Below, one piece after another: positions 16,206-25,379 of a DNA stretch of 64,000 bases. The notes under the pieces were generated by a model that was not told where the DNA came from, did not search any database, and saw only the letters and a program-made list of their open reading frames with translations. The position numbers and the translations under genes were made by a program. Source of the DNA: Pantoea rwandensis. Its GTDB lineage: Bacteria; Pseudomonadota; Gammaproteobacteria; Enterobacterales; Enterobacteriaceae. The stretch lies in contig NZ_MLFR01000010.1 in assembly GCF_002095475.1 (NCBI RefSeq), positions 1 through 64,000 on the forward strand, given 5' to 3'. The stretch's first letter is position 1. Each line of letters starts with the position of its first letter.

Positions 16206-17116
16206 GGCTCAAGCGGTGCCTGCTCCGGCACCGCTTTCTTGCGGCGAAGTCGTAATTCGCTGACGATCACTCCGCAGACAATCAGTACACCGCCCAACAG
16301 CGCGGCGGCAGGCAAACGTTCACCCGCAATCCGTCCCACCACTCCTGCCCAGACAGGTTCACCCGCGTAAATCACCGTGGCCCGCGTCGGTGACACGCTG
16401 CGCTGTGCCCAGTTCATCGTGACCTGAATTAATGCACTGGCCGCGCCAAGACCCAGCGCACTCAACAGTAATGGCGTCGACATTGACGGAACCGACTCGC
16501 CGTTGGGTATCATCAAGACGAAGGCGCAGGCCGATGCGACCATCAGCTGAACCAGCGTCACACGGCGCACATCAACCTGACCGGCAAAGCGACTGATAAG
16601 AATAATTTCAGCTGCGATCGCCAGCGTACTAAGTAACGTCGCTATCTCGCCCGCGTTTAACGTCAGGCTTCCGTCCTGTGGCCCAGCCACCAACACCAAC
16701 CCGGTAAACGCCAGCATGATACCTATCCAGGCCATTAATCCTGGCGGACGCCGCAGGAACAACCATTGCAGCAACGGTACCACCGGCACATAAAGCGCGG
16801 TCAGAAACGCCGACTGGCTGCTGGAGATGGTTTGCATCCCCCAGGTTTGTAAACCGTAGCCACCCGCAATCGACACGCCAATGAGCGCACCGGCTTTCAC
16901 TTCCAGCCAGGTCATGTGTCTCAAATAACGGCGGAAGAAAAAGGCCAGCAGCAGCGATGCGGTGGCGAAACGCAGCCCCACGAAGAAGAACGGCCCGGAA
17001 TATGCCATCGCTCGGTGCACCACTAAAAAGGTGCCACCCCAAACCATGGTGATAAAAATGAGAACGAGTTCCTGACGCGTAATACGCAGGCTGAGACGGG
17101 AGCTTGTAGCGGACAT
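16202..17116 (-). CDS. EamA-family (DMT superfamily) transporter
   Basis: This is a ten-helix exporter-type protein of 304 residues with two EamA repeats (about 14-145 and 155-290). WGGTFLVVHRAMAYSGPFFF in helix 1-2 and the second-repeat motif RATVIYAGEPVWAGVVG are typical. Family members export amino acids or other metabolites; the substrate cannot be told here. It is not present between rutG and ymdF in E. coli, so it is a lineage-specific insertion. The ATG at 17116 begins the conserved region, and an upstream extension of the frame to 17221 is proline-rich and unconserved. Confidence 0.85.
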   Translation of the reverse strand: MSATSSRLSLRITRQELVLIFITMVWGGTFLVVHRAMAYSGPFFFVGLRFATASLLLAFFFRRYLRHMTWLEVKAGALIGVSIAGGYGLQTWGMQTISSSQSAFLTALYVPVVPLLQWLFLRRPPGLMAWIGIMLAFTGLVLVAGPQDGSLTLNAGEIATLLSTLAIAAEIILISRFAGQVDVRRVTLVQLMVASACAFVLMIPNGESVPSMSTPLLLSALGLGAASALIQVTMNWAQRSVSPTRATVIYAGEPVWAGVVGRIAGERLPAAALLGGVLIVCGVIVSELRLRRKKAVPEQAPLEP

Positions 17117-17183
17117 AACGCACCAACTAAATTGATTGGCGGTTATTTTTGCCTGGTCATGAGGGGAAATGCAATCTTTGTTA

Positions 17184-17203
17184 CCGCCGGGCGGACCCGG
17201 CGG
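17184..17203. terminator. Strong GC stem-loop downstream of ymdF
   Basis: Perfect 8-bp arms CCGCCGGG (17184-17191) and CCCGGCGG (17196-17203) enclose a 4-base loop. It lies 23 bases past the ymdF stop on the reverse strand. It is not followed by a U-run, so it may stabilise the mRNA end more than terminate. Confidence 0.5.
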
Positions 17204-17226
17204 AGGGAGAATCAAACACAATCACA

Positions 17227-17391
17227 TTACTTCTTGCTGCGACTGCGTCCCCCTTTCTCACCTGCTTCGGAAGCGCGCTGCGGGTCGTTTCTGAAATTAC
17301 CGCCGCTATTTTTGCCACCTTTACGACCAGCTTCCGCGGCTCTCTCGCGATCTTCCGCGAAATTACCTGATCCTCCACGATGTTGCGCCAT
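17227..17391 (-). CDS. ymdF: KGG-domain stress protein, YmdF/YciG family
   Basis: This is a very small hydrophilic protein of 54 residues. It carries two copies of the con-10/KGG motif: GSGNFAEDRERAAEAGRKGG and then GGNFRNDPQRASEAGEKGG, ending in a basic RSRSKK tail. E. coli ymdF lies between wrbA and rutG, exactly this place; the family is linked to stationary phase and general stress. GGAGG lies 5 bases before the ATG at 17391; a second ATG directly upstream (17394) is too close to it. Confidence 0.9.
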   Translation of the reverse strand: MAQHRGGSGNFAEDRERAAEAGRKGGKNSGGNFRNDPQRASEAGEKGGRSRSKK

Positions 17392-17658
17392 CATTTCCTC
17401 CAGGGATTAAGCATCTGTGGTTAGGACTTTTCATCCTATGTAGTGAAAAGTAAGGGGCGGATTATTCGCGCCACCTGAGGAAATAATAGCCAATGCAGTC
17501 TGATATTCGGCTGATATTCATACTTTGAAACATATAATTCACTTATTTTTTATTCTAAAACCAGATTAACCGCCAGGTTACAAGCAGTTAGCCCTGTAAA
17601 AAGCGCAGCGCGACACAGACCCATTTATCCCCTCTTCCAGCACCTTACACAGTCTCTT

Positions 17659-17665
17659 CTATACT
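17659..17665 (+). promoter_or_regulatory. Sigma-S type -10 of wrbA
   Basis: CTATACT is the preferred -10 of RpoS-dependent promoters, 35 bases before the wrbA start, with no good -35. E. coli wrbA is a known RpoS gene. The rest of the 309-base gap between ymdF and wrbA (17392-17700) shows nothing else I could identify. Confidence 0.5.
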
Positions 17666-17700
17666 TCTGAATACTCATCCCCCTCAGCAGGATAGAAACC

Positions 17701-18300
17701 ATGGCAAAAGTTTTGGTACTTTATTACTCAATGTATGGACATATCGAAACCATGGCGCAAGCCGTGGCTGAAGGCGCAAAGAGTGTGAGCGGTGCGGAAG
17801 TCACCATTCTTCGTGTACCGGAGAGCATGGATGCGGAGAGATTTGCTCAGGTGGGCGGCAAGGTGAATCAAGCTGCTATTGAAGCCAAACCTGAAGATTT
17901 AACCGAGTACGATACCATCATCGTGGGTACACCCACCCGCTTTGGCAATATGGCCGGTCAGATGCGTAACTTCTGGGATCGCACTGGTGGATTATGGGCC
18001 TCGGGCGCGCTATACGGCAAACTCGCCAGTGTATTCGCCTCTACCGGCACCGGTGGCGGTCAGGAACAAACCATTACCTCTGTGTGGACCACCCTCGCCC
18101 ATCACGGCATGGTTATCGTGCCCATCGGTTATGGCACCAAAGAACTTTTCGATATTTCTCAAGTACGTGGCGGCACGCCTTATGGCGCCACCACTATTGC
18201 TGGCGGTGATGGCTCACGCCAGCCATCTGAAGAAGAACTGAGAATTGCCCGCTATCAGGGCCAATACGTCGCCGGACTGGCGGTAAAACTGCAAGGATAA
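17701..18300 (+). CDS. wrbA: NAD(P)H:quinone oxidoreductase WrbA
   Basis: WrbA is a flavodoxin-fold, FMN-binding, tetrameric enzyme that carries out two-electron reduction of quinones, limiting redox cycling under stress. The 199 residues follow E. coli WrbA closely. FMN-phosphate binding is at [13 protein letters not shown] near the N-terminus, with PTRFGNM and [11 protein letters not shown] as further flavin contacts. The yccJ gene follows after 20 bases in the same direction, as in E. coli, forming a probable stationary-phase pair. Confidence 0.97.
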   Translation: MAKVLVLYYSMYGHIETMAQAVAEGAKSVSGAEVTILRVPESMDAERFAQVGGKVNQAAIEAKPEDLTEYDTIIVGTPTRFGNMAGQMRNFWDRTGGLWASGALYGKLASVFASTGTGGGQEQTITSVWTTLAHHGMVIVPIGYGTKELFDISQVRGGTPYGATTIAGGDGSRQPSEEELRIARYQGQYVAGLAVKLQG

Positions 18301-18320
18301 ATCCACAACAGGAGACCTTT

Positions 18321-18551
18321 ATGGCCACAGAACAGTCGAAAGCTCATCACGTGGGCGAATGGGCCACACTGCGCCACACCTCACCTGAAATTGCTGAAGC
18401 CATTTTTGAGGTGGCGAATTATGACGAACGACTCGCGGAAGAAATCTGGCGTCAGCAAGGTAGCGATGATGTGCTGCTCCGCGCCTTTAATAAGACTGAC
18501 CAAGACGTTCTGACGTGGGACGACAAAACGGTCGAGCGCAAAAACGTTTAA
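18321..18551 (+). CDS. yccJ: YccJ, small conserved protein
   Basis: This is a soluble 76-residue protein of unknown function, similar throughout to E. coli YccJ (shared [21 protein letters not shown] and the terminal ERKNV). It is cotranscribed with wrbA in E. coli, and the 20-base gap here suggests the same. AGGAGA precedes the ATG. The conserved acidic, aromatic-rich content offers no catalytic clue. Confidence 0.93.
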   Translation: MATEQSKAHHVGEWATLRHTSPEIAEAIFEVANYDERLAEEIWRQQGSDDVLLRAFNKTDQDVLTWDDKTVERKNV

Positions 18552-18604
18552 CGTACAGGCGGGCTGGTCCCGCCTTTGTCATTTTTACCCGCCAAGGAGC
18601 CTAT

Positions 18605-19978
18605 ATGTCAGCCTATCAAAGTATCAATCCGGCCAATAATCAGCTGCTGAAAACCTGGCCTTCGCATGATGACACCTCCGTTCAACACGCACTCACCACA
18701 GCAGACAACCTGTACCATTCAGCCTGGTGTAAAGGGGATATGCAGCCGCGGTTACAGGTGTTACATCGGCTTGCGGACCTTATCGATCAGCGGGTTGAAG
18801 AGCTGGCCACGATTGCCAGCGTTGAAATGGGGAAATTGATTGGACAAAGCCGAGGCGAAGTAAAAATCTGTGCTCAGATTGCACGCTATTATGCTGAGCA
18901 CGCGGCGAATCTGTTGCAAGCGCAGGCCTACCCGAGCGCGGTTGGCGATGCATGGTTGGAATATCACCCTATTGGTGTTGTCGTGGCCGTTGAACCCTGG
19001 AATTTCCCCTACTACCAATTGATGCGTGTGCTGGCGCCCAATCTGGCACTCGGCAATCCCGTACTGGCAAAGCATGCCAACATCGTGCCGCACTGTGCTG
19101 ATGTTTTTGAAAAGCTGGTGGAAGAGGCCGGTGCGCCGAAAGGTGCCTGGACCAATCTGTTTATCTCTAATGAACAGGTGGCCGACCTGATCGCCGATCC
19201 GCGGGTGCAGGGTGTCGCATTAACCGGTTCCGAACGTGCCGGCAGCGCGGTAGCGGAGCAAGCGGGTAAGCACTTGAAAAAATCCACGCTTGAACTGGGC
19301 GGCAATGATGTGTTCGTGGTGCTCGACGATGCCGATATCGACGAAGCCGTACGTCAGGGCGCGCAGGCGCGATTGAGCAATTGCGGCCAAGTGTGTACTG
19401 CGGCGAAACGCTTCATCTTGCACGAGAAAATCGCCACTGAGTTTATGGCGAAGTTCAGTGCAGCGCTACAATCGGCCACGCCCGGTGATCCATTAGATGA
19501 GAAAACCACCTTGGGTCCACTCTCTTCCAAAGAAGCACGTGATCGGCTGGTGAAGCAGGTAGACGATGCGGTGAAACAAGGTGCTCGCGTTGAGTTCGGC
19601 GGCAAAGTGATTGAGGGAGTCGGTTGCTATTATCAACCCACGATCTTAACTGGCCTCACACCCCATAATCCTGCTTACTATCAGGAGTTCTTTGGCCCCG
19701 TGGCGCAAGTGTATGTGGTTGCTGACGATCGCAGCGCTGTGGCTCTGGCTAACGATTCACATTATGGATTAGGAGGGTCGGTATGGACGCGCGACATCGT
19801 ACGCGGCCGCCAGATGGCGTCGCAGATTGAAACGGGCATGGTATTCATCAACTCGCAGAGCGATACCGCCGCAGAATTGCCTTTTGGTGGCGTCAAGCGC
19901 TCCGGTTACGGCCGCGAGCTGTCAGATCTTGGTTTGAAAGAGTTCGCTAACCAAAAGCTGGTCGTTGTCGCCGGTTAA
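18605..19978 (+). CDS. Aldehyde dehydrogenase, Sad (YneI)-like
   Basis: This is an NAD(P)-dependent aldehyde dehydrogenase of 457 residues. The family machinery is complete: N133 in PWNF, E230 in LELGG, C264 in GQVCTAAKRF, plus the C-terminal PFGGVKRSGYGREL. Closest in my reading to succinate semialdehyde dehydrogenase Sad/YneI of E. coli; the exact aldehyde is uncertain. The ATG at 18605 has AAGGAG; the frame extends upstream over the yccJ end without similarity. It is inserted between yccJ and agp, a site with no gene in E. coli, and might share the wrbA-yccJ transcript. Confidence 0.85.
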   Translation: MSAYQSINPANNQLLKTWPSHDDTSVQHALTTADNLYHSAWCKGDMQPRLQVLHRLADLIDQRVEELATIASVEMGKLIGQSRGEVKICAQIARYYAEHAANLLQAQAYPSAVGDAWLEYHPIGVVVAVEPWNFPYYQLMRVLAPNLALGNPVLAKHANIVPHCADVFEKLVEEAGAPKGAWTNLFISNEQVADLIADPRVQGVALTGSERAGSAVAEQAGKHLKKSTLELGGNDVFVVLDDADIDEAVRQGAQARLSNCGQVCTAAKRFILHEKIATEFMAKFSAALQSATPGDPLDEKTTLGPLSSKEARDRLVKQVDDAVKQGARVEFGGKVIEGVGCYYQPTILTGLTPHNPAYYQEFFGPVAQVYVVADDRSAVALANDSHYGLGGSVWTRDIVRGRQMASQIETGMVFINSQSDTAAELPFGGVKRSGYGRELSDLGLKEFANQKLVVVAG

Positions 19979-19985
19979 CTGGTAT

Positions 19986-20014
19986 AAAAAAACCCCGTCT
20001 CGACGGGGTTTTTT
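19986..20014. terminator. Bidirectional terminator, aldehyde dehydrogenase / agp
   Basis: A7 tract, CCCCGTC, GACGGGG stem and T6 tract, between two convergent genes. This is a classic intrinsic terminator in both directions. Confidence 0.9.
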
Positions 20015-20029
20015 ATTGCATCCAGCCTA

Positions 20030-21643
20030 TTAATTACTGGCTGGCGCCGGTTGCTGAGCAGGTTTGGCTGCATCACCTTCCGGTTTGGCTGGTGTTGCAT
20101 CTGCCTGTGCTTTCTGCGCTGCGGCGGCATCGGCCTTAGCTTTATCTTCCGCCGCTTTCTGGGCCGTGGCTTTTTCTGCCTTGGCTTTATCTTCGGCAGC
20201 CTTTTGCGCAGTCGCTTTGTCCGCTTTCACCTTCTCTTCCGCTGCTTTAGCGTCAGCCGCTTTCTGAGCCGCTGCTTTATCCGCGGCGGCTTTATCTGCT
20301 GCCGCTTTATCTGCAGCAGCCTGATCGGCTTTCGCTGTAGCAGCGTCATCTGTTGCAGCGGCTGGTGCCGGTTGCGCTGGAGCGGGTTGCAGTGGTGTAC
20401 CCTGCAGTGCCGTATTCAGCGCGGTAGCAAACTGATCCCAGCTGCAGTAACCATTGGCATCGGCATCACAACCTGCCAGTTGTAACGTGACACGCTTCGG
20501 CGGGTTTTTCAGGCTCAGCACATCGGCGTCGCGCAGTTGTTCGGCAGTCTGATAAACATACTCGACCTTCAACAGGTCTTTGTTGTTCTTGGCATCGTGC
20601 CAGCGTTCAAACACGACCTGGCCGCCAATCGGCGTTTTTTCATCGTTGCCTGGCAGTTCATAAGGTTTAACCTGCAATGCACTGAGCAAGGACGCAATGT
20701 TGGAATCGTGACCGACCATCACTGTGACTTTTGGCGCGTTGGCCTTGTCTTGGTCGACTAACTGGCTACGAATGTAATCCACCAGCGGAGCAGCGACTTC
20801 ACGCGCCACTTCTGGCGAAGCGAAGAGTGCATCCTGGTAACCATTCTTAATCGTTGCCAGTGCTTTCCACTGTTCTGGCGTTTTGATTTGCCCCCAGGCC
20901 ACCTGATCGGCCGGGAAACCTTCGTAATACTGCAGAGTGAAGGCATCAACCAACGAGTTACCCACTTTCAGCGGGCCATTCACGTTAGGTTCTTTACCGT
21001 TTTCAGCGCTAAAGGTGTTATCACCACTGCTCAGGTCGCACTGTTTTTTACCGTTACAGGCAGGAGCAGATTTGTAATCAACAATCTTCTCCAACTGCTG
21101 GAAGGCCGGTTTCAATGCAAGCTTTTCATTCGCAGCCGTCATCGCCGCCAGCGCTTTCTTATTGAAGTCATCGCTGCCATCAGTAATGACAGGATTGAAA
21201 ATGGGATCCATGGTTCCCATCGCATCCTGATGGGTCACTGCGATATCACAACCCGGGAAGGCACCGGTAATAAAGTACTGCGCGGTCGCCACGGTGCGCT
21301 GCAGACTGTTGGCGTACACAAAGACATTACTGCTGTCGGGACAGGTCCCCTCTTGCACCAAACCCTGCTGTGCCAGCCACTGACGGGTATATTTACCCAT
21401 GTAGACTTCCAGCACACCACCTTTGGTGGTCAACTCACCGCCGGGAACATCCCATTGCGGCCAGCTTTTCTTAGTTGATTGCTCCAGTACGCTACCATTG
21501 TTCGCCAATGGTGCACGTAAGTTATGACGACTCAGTACCAGCACCTGCTGCAGCTGCATATCCCCTTCTGCCGCATAAGCAGACATACCCATTGGGAGCG
21601 CAGCGATAACTGACAACGCGCAAAGACTCAGTTTCTTGATCAT
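20030..21643 (-). CDS. agp: Periplasmic glucose-1-phosphatase with Ala/Lys-rich C-terminal tail
   Basis: This is a histidine acid phosphatase that releases glucose from glucose 1-phosphate in the periplasm (the family also has phytase activity). It has 537 residues with a signal peptide (about 1-25, ending SAYAA), catalytic RHNLRAP with H40, and the distal HD pair in VGHDSNIAS. Residues to about 415 align with E. coli Agp (413). An extra tail of about 122 residues follows: a Pro/Ala linker, then [20 protein letters not shown] repeats similar to TolA domain II, and a Pro/Ala end. Such tails form long single helices. The start at 21643 heads the signal peptide; an ATG 21 bases upstream has no ribosome site. 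Confidence 0.93.
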   Translation of the reverse strand: MIKKLSLCALSVIAALPMGMSAYAAEGDMQLQQVLVLSRHNLRAPLANNGSVLEQSTKKSWPQWDVPGGELTTKGGVLEVYMGKYTRQWLAQQGLVQEGTCPDSSNVFVYANSLQRTVATAQYFITGAFPGCDIAVTHQDAMGTMDPIFNPVITDGSDDFNKKALAAMTAANEKLALKPAFQQLEKIVDYKSAPACNGKKQCDLSSGDNTFSAENGKEPNVNGPLKVGNSLVDAFTLQYYEGFPADQVAWGQIKTPEQWKALATIKNGYQDALFASPEVAREVAAPLVDYIRSQLVDQDKANAPKVTVMVGHDSNIASLLSALQVKPYELPGNDEKTPIGGQVVFERWHDAKNNKDLLKVEYVYQTAEQLRDADVLSLKNPPKRVTLQLAGCDADANGYCSWDQFATALNTALQGTPLQPAPAQPAPAAATDDAATAKADQAAADKAAADKAAADKAAAQKAADAKAAEEKVKADKATAQKAAEDKAKAEKATAQKAAEDKAKADAAAAQKAQADATPAKPEGDAAKPAQQPAPASN

Positions 21644-21860
21644 TGTGCCTATTCCATAATTCATCAGTGAAACACTCTGGCATTCAAACGATTAGCCCGC
21701 CATTGAGCGAATTACCGCACAGTGTAACTCAGCTTGCCTCGGAAAATCGCCAGATGTTTGCAAAAACCGTGAATGGAATATAGCAGTAAACGCGCGTGCC
21801 GTAGGGGTTCGGCAGCAGATTGAAAAGCAACGGGATGTTTTTCGGATTCTGTGAATGCAG

Positions 21861-21893
21861 AAAAGCAAAAAGCCCGCATTGCTGCGGGCTTCT
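21861..21893 (-). terminator. Terminator of the tRNA-Ser transcript
   Basis: On the reverse strand AGCCCGCA, loop GCAA, TGCGGGCT is followed by TTTTTGCTTTT. It starts 10 bases after the CCA end of the downstream tRNA-Ser. Confidence 0.85.
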
Positions 21894-21899
21894 TTAATA

Positions 21900-21987
21900 T
21901 GGCGGAGGAACAGAGATTCGAACTCTGGGATGGTTTCCCATCGACGGTTTTCAAGACCGTTGCCTTAAGCCACTCGGCCATCCCTCC
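21900..21987 (-). tRNA. tRNA-Ser (TGA), promoter-distal copy
   Basis: This is a class II tRNA of 88 bases with anticodon TGA (CTTGAAA), a long variable arm and an encoded CCA. It begins GGAGGGATGG and differs from its upstream twin in the acceptor stem (position 7 A) and T-arm (CAGAG/CTCTG), with pairing kept. The corresponding E. coli locus (serT) has one gene. Confidence 0.95.
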
Positions 21988-22022
21988 GGAAATCTTTTTG
22001 TAACTTCACTCTGCAAGAGTGA

Positions 22023-22110
22023 TGGCGGAGGAGGAGAGATTCGAACTCTCGGATGGTTTCCCATCGACGGTTTTCAAGACCGTTGCCTTAAGCCACTCGG
22101 CCACCCCTCC
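22023..22110 (-). tRNA. serT: tRNA-Ser (TGA), promoter-proximal copy
   Basis: This is an 88-base class II serine tRNA, anticodon TGA, with encoded CCA, beginning GGAGGGGTGG. It lies 35 bases upstream of a second, slightly different copy and directly downstream of a strong promoter. Divergent yccA marks the E. coli serT locus. The spacer between the two copies contains a small hairpin (CACTCT-GCA-AGAGTG). Confidence 0.96.
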
Positions 22111-22122
22111 GCAATGAGGCGC

Positions 22123-22151
22123 ACTATAAACATCCCCCCGAACGATGTAAA
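22123..22151 (-). promoter_or_regulatory. Strong sigma-70 promoter of the tRNA-Ser genes
   Basis: On the reverse strand TTTACA (22146-22151), a 17-base spacer and TATAGT (22123-22128) are followed by the GC-rich discriminator GCGCC, typical of stringently controlled stable-RNA promoters. The predicted start is close to the 5' end of the first tRNA-Ser. Confidence 0.8.
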
Positions 22152-22334
22152 GCGTGTATTGAATCGTTCGCCTGAAAAACAGCCAAAATCCATTTTTTCG
22201 CTGCCAAAATCACCATTCCGCTCAGTGAAACAGCAATTTATCGCGTAAAGATGGGTAAAACGCCTTTGCGGTCTGGTAGCCGTTGCGTATCCTCAGGCCA
22301 TATTTGGTGTTCTCTCTCTATTAAGGAGCGCATA

Positions 22335-22991
22335 GTGGATAGAATTATTAGCTCGTCACAGCAGCAATCTCTCATCAGCACACACAAAGTGCTGCGCAAT
22401 ACTTACTTCTTACTTGGCCTGACGCTGGCATTCTCGGCCGTTACCGCCACACTCAGCACCGTATTTGCCCTGCCATCCCCCGGCTTAATTCTTATGCTGG
22501 TCGGTTTTTACGGTTTGATGTTCCTGACCTATCGCTTAGCCAATAGCCCGGCGGGCATTTTGGCTGCCTTTGCCTTTACCGGGTTCTTGGGCTATTGCCT
22601 GGGTCCGATTCTCAGCTCCTTCCTCGCGGCTGGCATGGGTGATGTCATTGCGATGGCGTTGGGGGGAACGGCACTGGTGTTCTTCTGCTGTTCAGCTTAC
22701 GTGCTCACCACGCGTCGTGATATGTCGTTCCTTGGCGGCATGATGATGGCTGGCTTTGTGGTGCTGCTGGTGGCGGTGATAGCGAATATCTTCCTGCAAC
22801 TGCCAGCATTACACCTGGCGATTAGCGCCCTGTTTATTTTGTTCTCAGCGGGTGCCATCCTTTGGGAAACCAGCAATATCATTCAGGGCGGCGAAACCAA
22901 CTACATCCGCGCCACCGTGAGCCTTTATGTGTCGCTGTATAACATCTTTGTCAGCTTGCTGAGCATTTTAGGCTTCGCTAGCAAAGATTAA
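22335..22991 (+). CDS. yccA: YccA, FtsH-modulating membrane protein (BI-1 family)
   Basis: This is a seven-helix inner-membrane protein of the Bax-inhibitor-1/UPF0005 family that binds and inhibits FtsH and protects SecY. The 218 residues are close to E. coli YccA (219) throughout, including [20 protein letters not shown] and the terminal [18 protein letters not shown] start at 22335 is chosen: AAGGAG lies 6 bases upstream and the protein then begins at the conserved DRI. It diverges from the tRNA-Ser genes, as in E. coli. Confidence 0.96.
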   Translation: MDRIISSSQQQSLISTHKVLRNTYFLLGLTLAFSAVTATLSTVFALPSPGLILMLVGFYGLMFLTYRLANSPAGILAAFAFTGFLGYCLGPILSSFLAAGMGDVIAMALGGTALVFFCCSAYVLTTRRDMSFLGGMMMAGFVVLLVAVIANIFLQLPALHLAISALFILFSAGAILWETSNIIQGGETNYIRATVSLYVSLYNIFVSLLSILGFASKD

Positions 22992-23010
22992 GCTGCAGAC
23001 GTAGATGTCC

Positions 23011-23035
23011 AAAACCCCGCTTCGGCGGGGTTTTT
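23011..23035 (+). terminator. Terminator of yccA
   Basis: AAAACCCCGC, loop TTCG, GCGGGGTTTTT: a GC stem closed by a UUCG tetraloop and followed by T5, 20 bases after the yccA stop. Confidence 0.88.
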
Positions 23036-23091
23036 GCTTTTTAACAGCTGGCGAACTTACAATATACCGATTCATGCTGTGAGGAATGATT

Positions 23092-23418
23092 GTGATTTTT
23101 GCCGGTAAAGAGATTGCCACCGATGCGGAAGGCTACTTAAAAAATAGTGCGGACTGGAGCGAAGCACTCGCTGCGGTGATCGCAGAGAATGAAGCCATTG
23201 CCATGACTGAGGCTCACTGGGAAGTGGTGCACTTTGTGCGCACCTTTTATCAGGAGTTCAATACTTCCCCTGCGGTACGCATGCTGGTGAAAGCCATGGC
23301 GCAGAAGTATGGCGAGGAAAAGGGTAATAGCCGTTACCTGTTCCGGCTGTTCCCGGAAGGTCCGGCAAAACAAGCCACTAAAATCGCTGGTTTGCCAAAA
23401 CCCGCCAAATGTTTGTAA
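23092..23418 (+). CDS. tusE: Sulfurtransferase TusE (DsrC family)
   Basis: TusE is the last sulfur carrier of the TusABCDE relay; it hands persulfide sulfur to MnmA for 2-thiolation of the wobble uridine in tRNA-Lys, Glu and Gln. It has about 108 residues, matching E. coli TusE, and keeps the essential penultimate cysteine (KPAKCL). GTG at 23092 is chosen because GAGG lies 7 bases before it; the in-frame ATG at 23086 is only one base from the GAGG. The gene is convergent with yccX, with abutting stops. Confidence 0.93.
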   Translation: MIFAGKEIATDAEGYLKNSADWSEALAAVIAENEAIAMTEAHWEVVHFVRTFYQEFNTSPAVRMLVKAMAQKYGEEKGNSRYLFRLFPEGPAKQATKIAGLPKPAKCL

Positions 23419-23697
23419 TCAGCCCGTCGTAAATCGCGTGGGGATCGGCGTGGGTTGGTGAGGCTCCACCAGCACCTTATCAACCCGTGCACTGGTAGGC
23501 CCACCCGCTTTCAGCCAGGTGATTAACGCATCGACCTTTTGTTCATCGCCTGCAGCCAGCACTTCAACACTGCCGTCTCGCAGGTTATGCGCATAGCCGG
23601 TAACGCCTAATTTATTAGCCTGTGACTGGGTGTAATAACGAAAGCCTACTCCTTGCACGATACCGTGCACCCAAATTTTGTAGCAAGTGTTCGCCAT
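23419..23697 (-). CDS. yccX: Acylphosphatase YccX
   Basis: YccX hydrolyses carboxyl-phosphate bonds of acyl phosphates. The 92-residue ferredoxin-like fold protein carries the catalytic arginine in [12 protein letters not shown] and asparagine in [13 protein letters not shown], and is the same length as E. coli YccX. It lies between convergent tusE and divergent rlmI, the E. coli arrangement. Confidence 0.95.
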   Translation of the reverse strand: MANTCYKIWVHGIVQGVGFRYYTQSQANKLGVTGYAHNLRDGSVEVLAAGDEQKVDALITWLKAGGPTSARVDKVLVEPHQPTPIPTRFTTG

Positions 23698-23779
23698 AGC
23701 GATCTCCCCATTGTGCGTTGCAATTTGCCGCCATCCACCGGAAAATGGCGCCTCATTTTTTCAGGTAAGCATAGCAAAC

Positions 23780-24970
23780 ATGACCGTTCGATTGATTCTC
23801 GCAAAGGGACGTGAAAAATCCCTGCTCCGCCGCCATCCGTGGGTGTTCTCTGGTGCCGTTGCACGTATGGAAGGTAAAGCCCAGTCTGGTGAAACTATTG
23901 ATGTCTGCGACAGCAATGGCAAATGGCTGGCCCGTGCCGCTTACTCCCCGCAGTCACAAATTCGCGCGCGCGTCTGGAGCTGGCAGCAGGATGAGTCAAT
24001 CGACATCGCCTTCTTTGTTCGTGCTTTCGAAAAAGCGCAGCAGTGGCGCGAATGGCTGGCGCAGCGCGATGGCCTTGATAGCTATCGCCTAATCGCGGGT
24101 GAATCAGATGGCATGCCTGGCGTGACCATAGACCGTTTCGGCAACTTTATGGTGCTGCAACTGCTTTCTGCCGGTGCCGAATATCAGCGTCCGGCGATTC
24201 TCTCTGCCTTGCAGCAGTGCTTCCCGACTTGCGCTATTTACGATCGTTCTGATGTTGCCGTGCGTAAAAAAGAGGGACTGGAACTGACACAGGGCCCGGT
24301 GACCGGTGAGCTGCCGCCGCCGTTACTGCCCATTACCGAACACGGTATGAAATTGCTGGTCGATATTCAGGGCGGGCACAAAACCGGTTATTACCTTGAT
24401 CAGCGTGACAGCCGTTTGGCCACACGCCGCTATGCAGAAAACGCTCGCGTGCTGAACTGCTTCTCTTACACCGGTGGATTTGCCGTATCGGCCCTGATGG
24501 GCGGCTGCAGCGAGGTCATTAGTGTCGATACTTCACAGGATGCCCTGGACGTCGCAAAGCAAAACGTTGAGCTTAATGGTCTCGATCTGTCGCGCGCGCA
24601 GTTCGTTCGTGATGACGTATTCAAACTGCTGCGTCGCTATCGTGACAGCGGCGAAAAATTTGACGTGATTGTGATGGATCCGCCGAAGTTTGTTGAGAAC
24701 AAGAATCAACTGATGGGCGCTTGCCGCGGTTATAAAGATATCAATATGCTGGCGATGCAGTTGCTCAACCCGAACGGGATTTTGCTGACGTTCTCTTGCT
24801 CAGGACTGATGGCTACCGACCTGTTCCAGAAAATTATCGCTGATGCCGCAGTTGATGCGGGTCGTGATGTACAATTTGTAGAGCAGTTCCGTCAGGCAGC
24901 CGATCATCCTGTGATTGCCAGCTATCCTGAAGGGCTTTATCTGAAAGGGTTTGCCTGCCGCGTGCTGTGA
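23780..24970 (+). CDS. rlmI: 23S rRNA m5C1962 methyltransferase RlmI
   Basis: RlmI methylates C5 of cytidine 1962 in 23S rRNA with S-adenosylmethionine. The 396 residues equal E. coli RlmI: an N-terminal PUA RNA-binding domain (about 1-75, [10 protein letters not shown]), then a Rossmann methyltransferase ([16 protein letters not shown] loop, DPPKFV catalytic loop, TFSCSGLM). The start at 23780 matches the E. coli N-terminus; only a weak upstream AGGT serves as ribosome site. The frame extends upstream into yccX without similarity. Confidence 0.95.
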   Translation: MTVRLILAKGREKSLLRRHPWVFSGAVARMEGKAQSGETIDVCDSNGKWLARAAYSPQSQIRARVWSWQQDESIDIAFFVRAFEKAQQWREWLAQRDGLDSYRLIAGESDGMPGVTIDRFGNFMVLQLLSAGAEYQRPAILSALQQCFPTCAIYDRSDVAVRKKEGLELTQGPVTGELPPPLLPITEHGMKLLVDIQGGHKTGYYLDQRDSRLATRRYAENARVLNCFSYTGGFAVSALMGGCSEVISVDTSQDALDVAKQNVELNGLDLSRAQFVRDDVFKLLRRYRDSGEKFDVIVMDPPKFVENKNQLMGACRGYKDINMLAMQLLNPNGILLTFSCSGLMATDLFQKIIADAAVDAGRDVQFVEQFRQAADHPVIASYPEGLYLKGFACRVL

Positions 24971-25029
24971 CTTGAAAACCTGAACCCTGCCTCCATATTG
25001 GTAGCAGGGCACAGTTTTGGGAGGTCACA

Positions 25030-25347
25030 ATGATTACCAGTAAATTTGGAATTGGACAGCAGGTCCGTCACCGTCTCTCCGGGGTGCTCGGCGTTATTGT
25101 GGACGTCGATCCGGAGTTTTCGCTCGAGGAACCCGAGCAAGATGATGTGGCCACCAGCGAAACACTGCGCGCCGCGCCGTGGTATCACGTGGTGATGGAA
25201 GATGAAGAAGGCGAACAGGTACACACCTATGTTGCCGAAATTCAGCTAGCGGGTGAAACGTCGTATGAGCATCCAGAGCAACCGTCAATGGATGAACTCG
25301 CCGCGTCCATCCGGCAGCAGCTGCAGGCACCCAGCCTGCGCCATTAA
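25030..25347 (+). CDS. hspQ: Heat shock protein HspQ
   Basis: HspQ is a small hemimethylated-DNA-binding-type (YccV) protein that acts as a Lon specificity factor and was found as a promoter of DnaA degradation. The 105 residues are collinear with E. coli HspQ, with [20 protein letters not shown], the acidic stretch and the invariant [15 protein letters not shown] precedes the ATG. It follows rlmI by 59 bases and may be read with it. Confidence 0.96.
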   Translation: MITSKFGIGQQVRHRLSGVLGVIVDVDPEFSLEEPEQDDVATSETLRAAPWYHVVMEDEEGEQVHTYVAEIQLAGETSYEHPEQPSMDELAASIRQQLQAPSLRH

Positions 25348-25350
25348 TGC

Positions 25351-25374
25351 AAACGGCGACTGAGGTCGCCGTTT
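25351..25374. terminator. Terminator between hspQ and yccU
   Basis: Perfect 10-bp arms AAACGGCGAC and GTCGCCGTTT around TGAG, then CTGTTTT. It lies between convergent hspQ and yccU and has A-rich flanks on the other side, so it may act both ways. Confidence 0.85.
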
Positions 25375-25379
25375 CTGTT

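Noticed and set aside
20051..20485. Long cysteine/phenylalanine-rich frame opposite the agp tail
   Set aside because: It is the complement of the Ala/Lys repeat coding sequence; low-complexity DNA gives open frames on both strands. No start signal.
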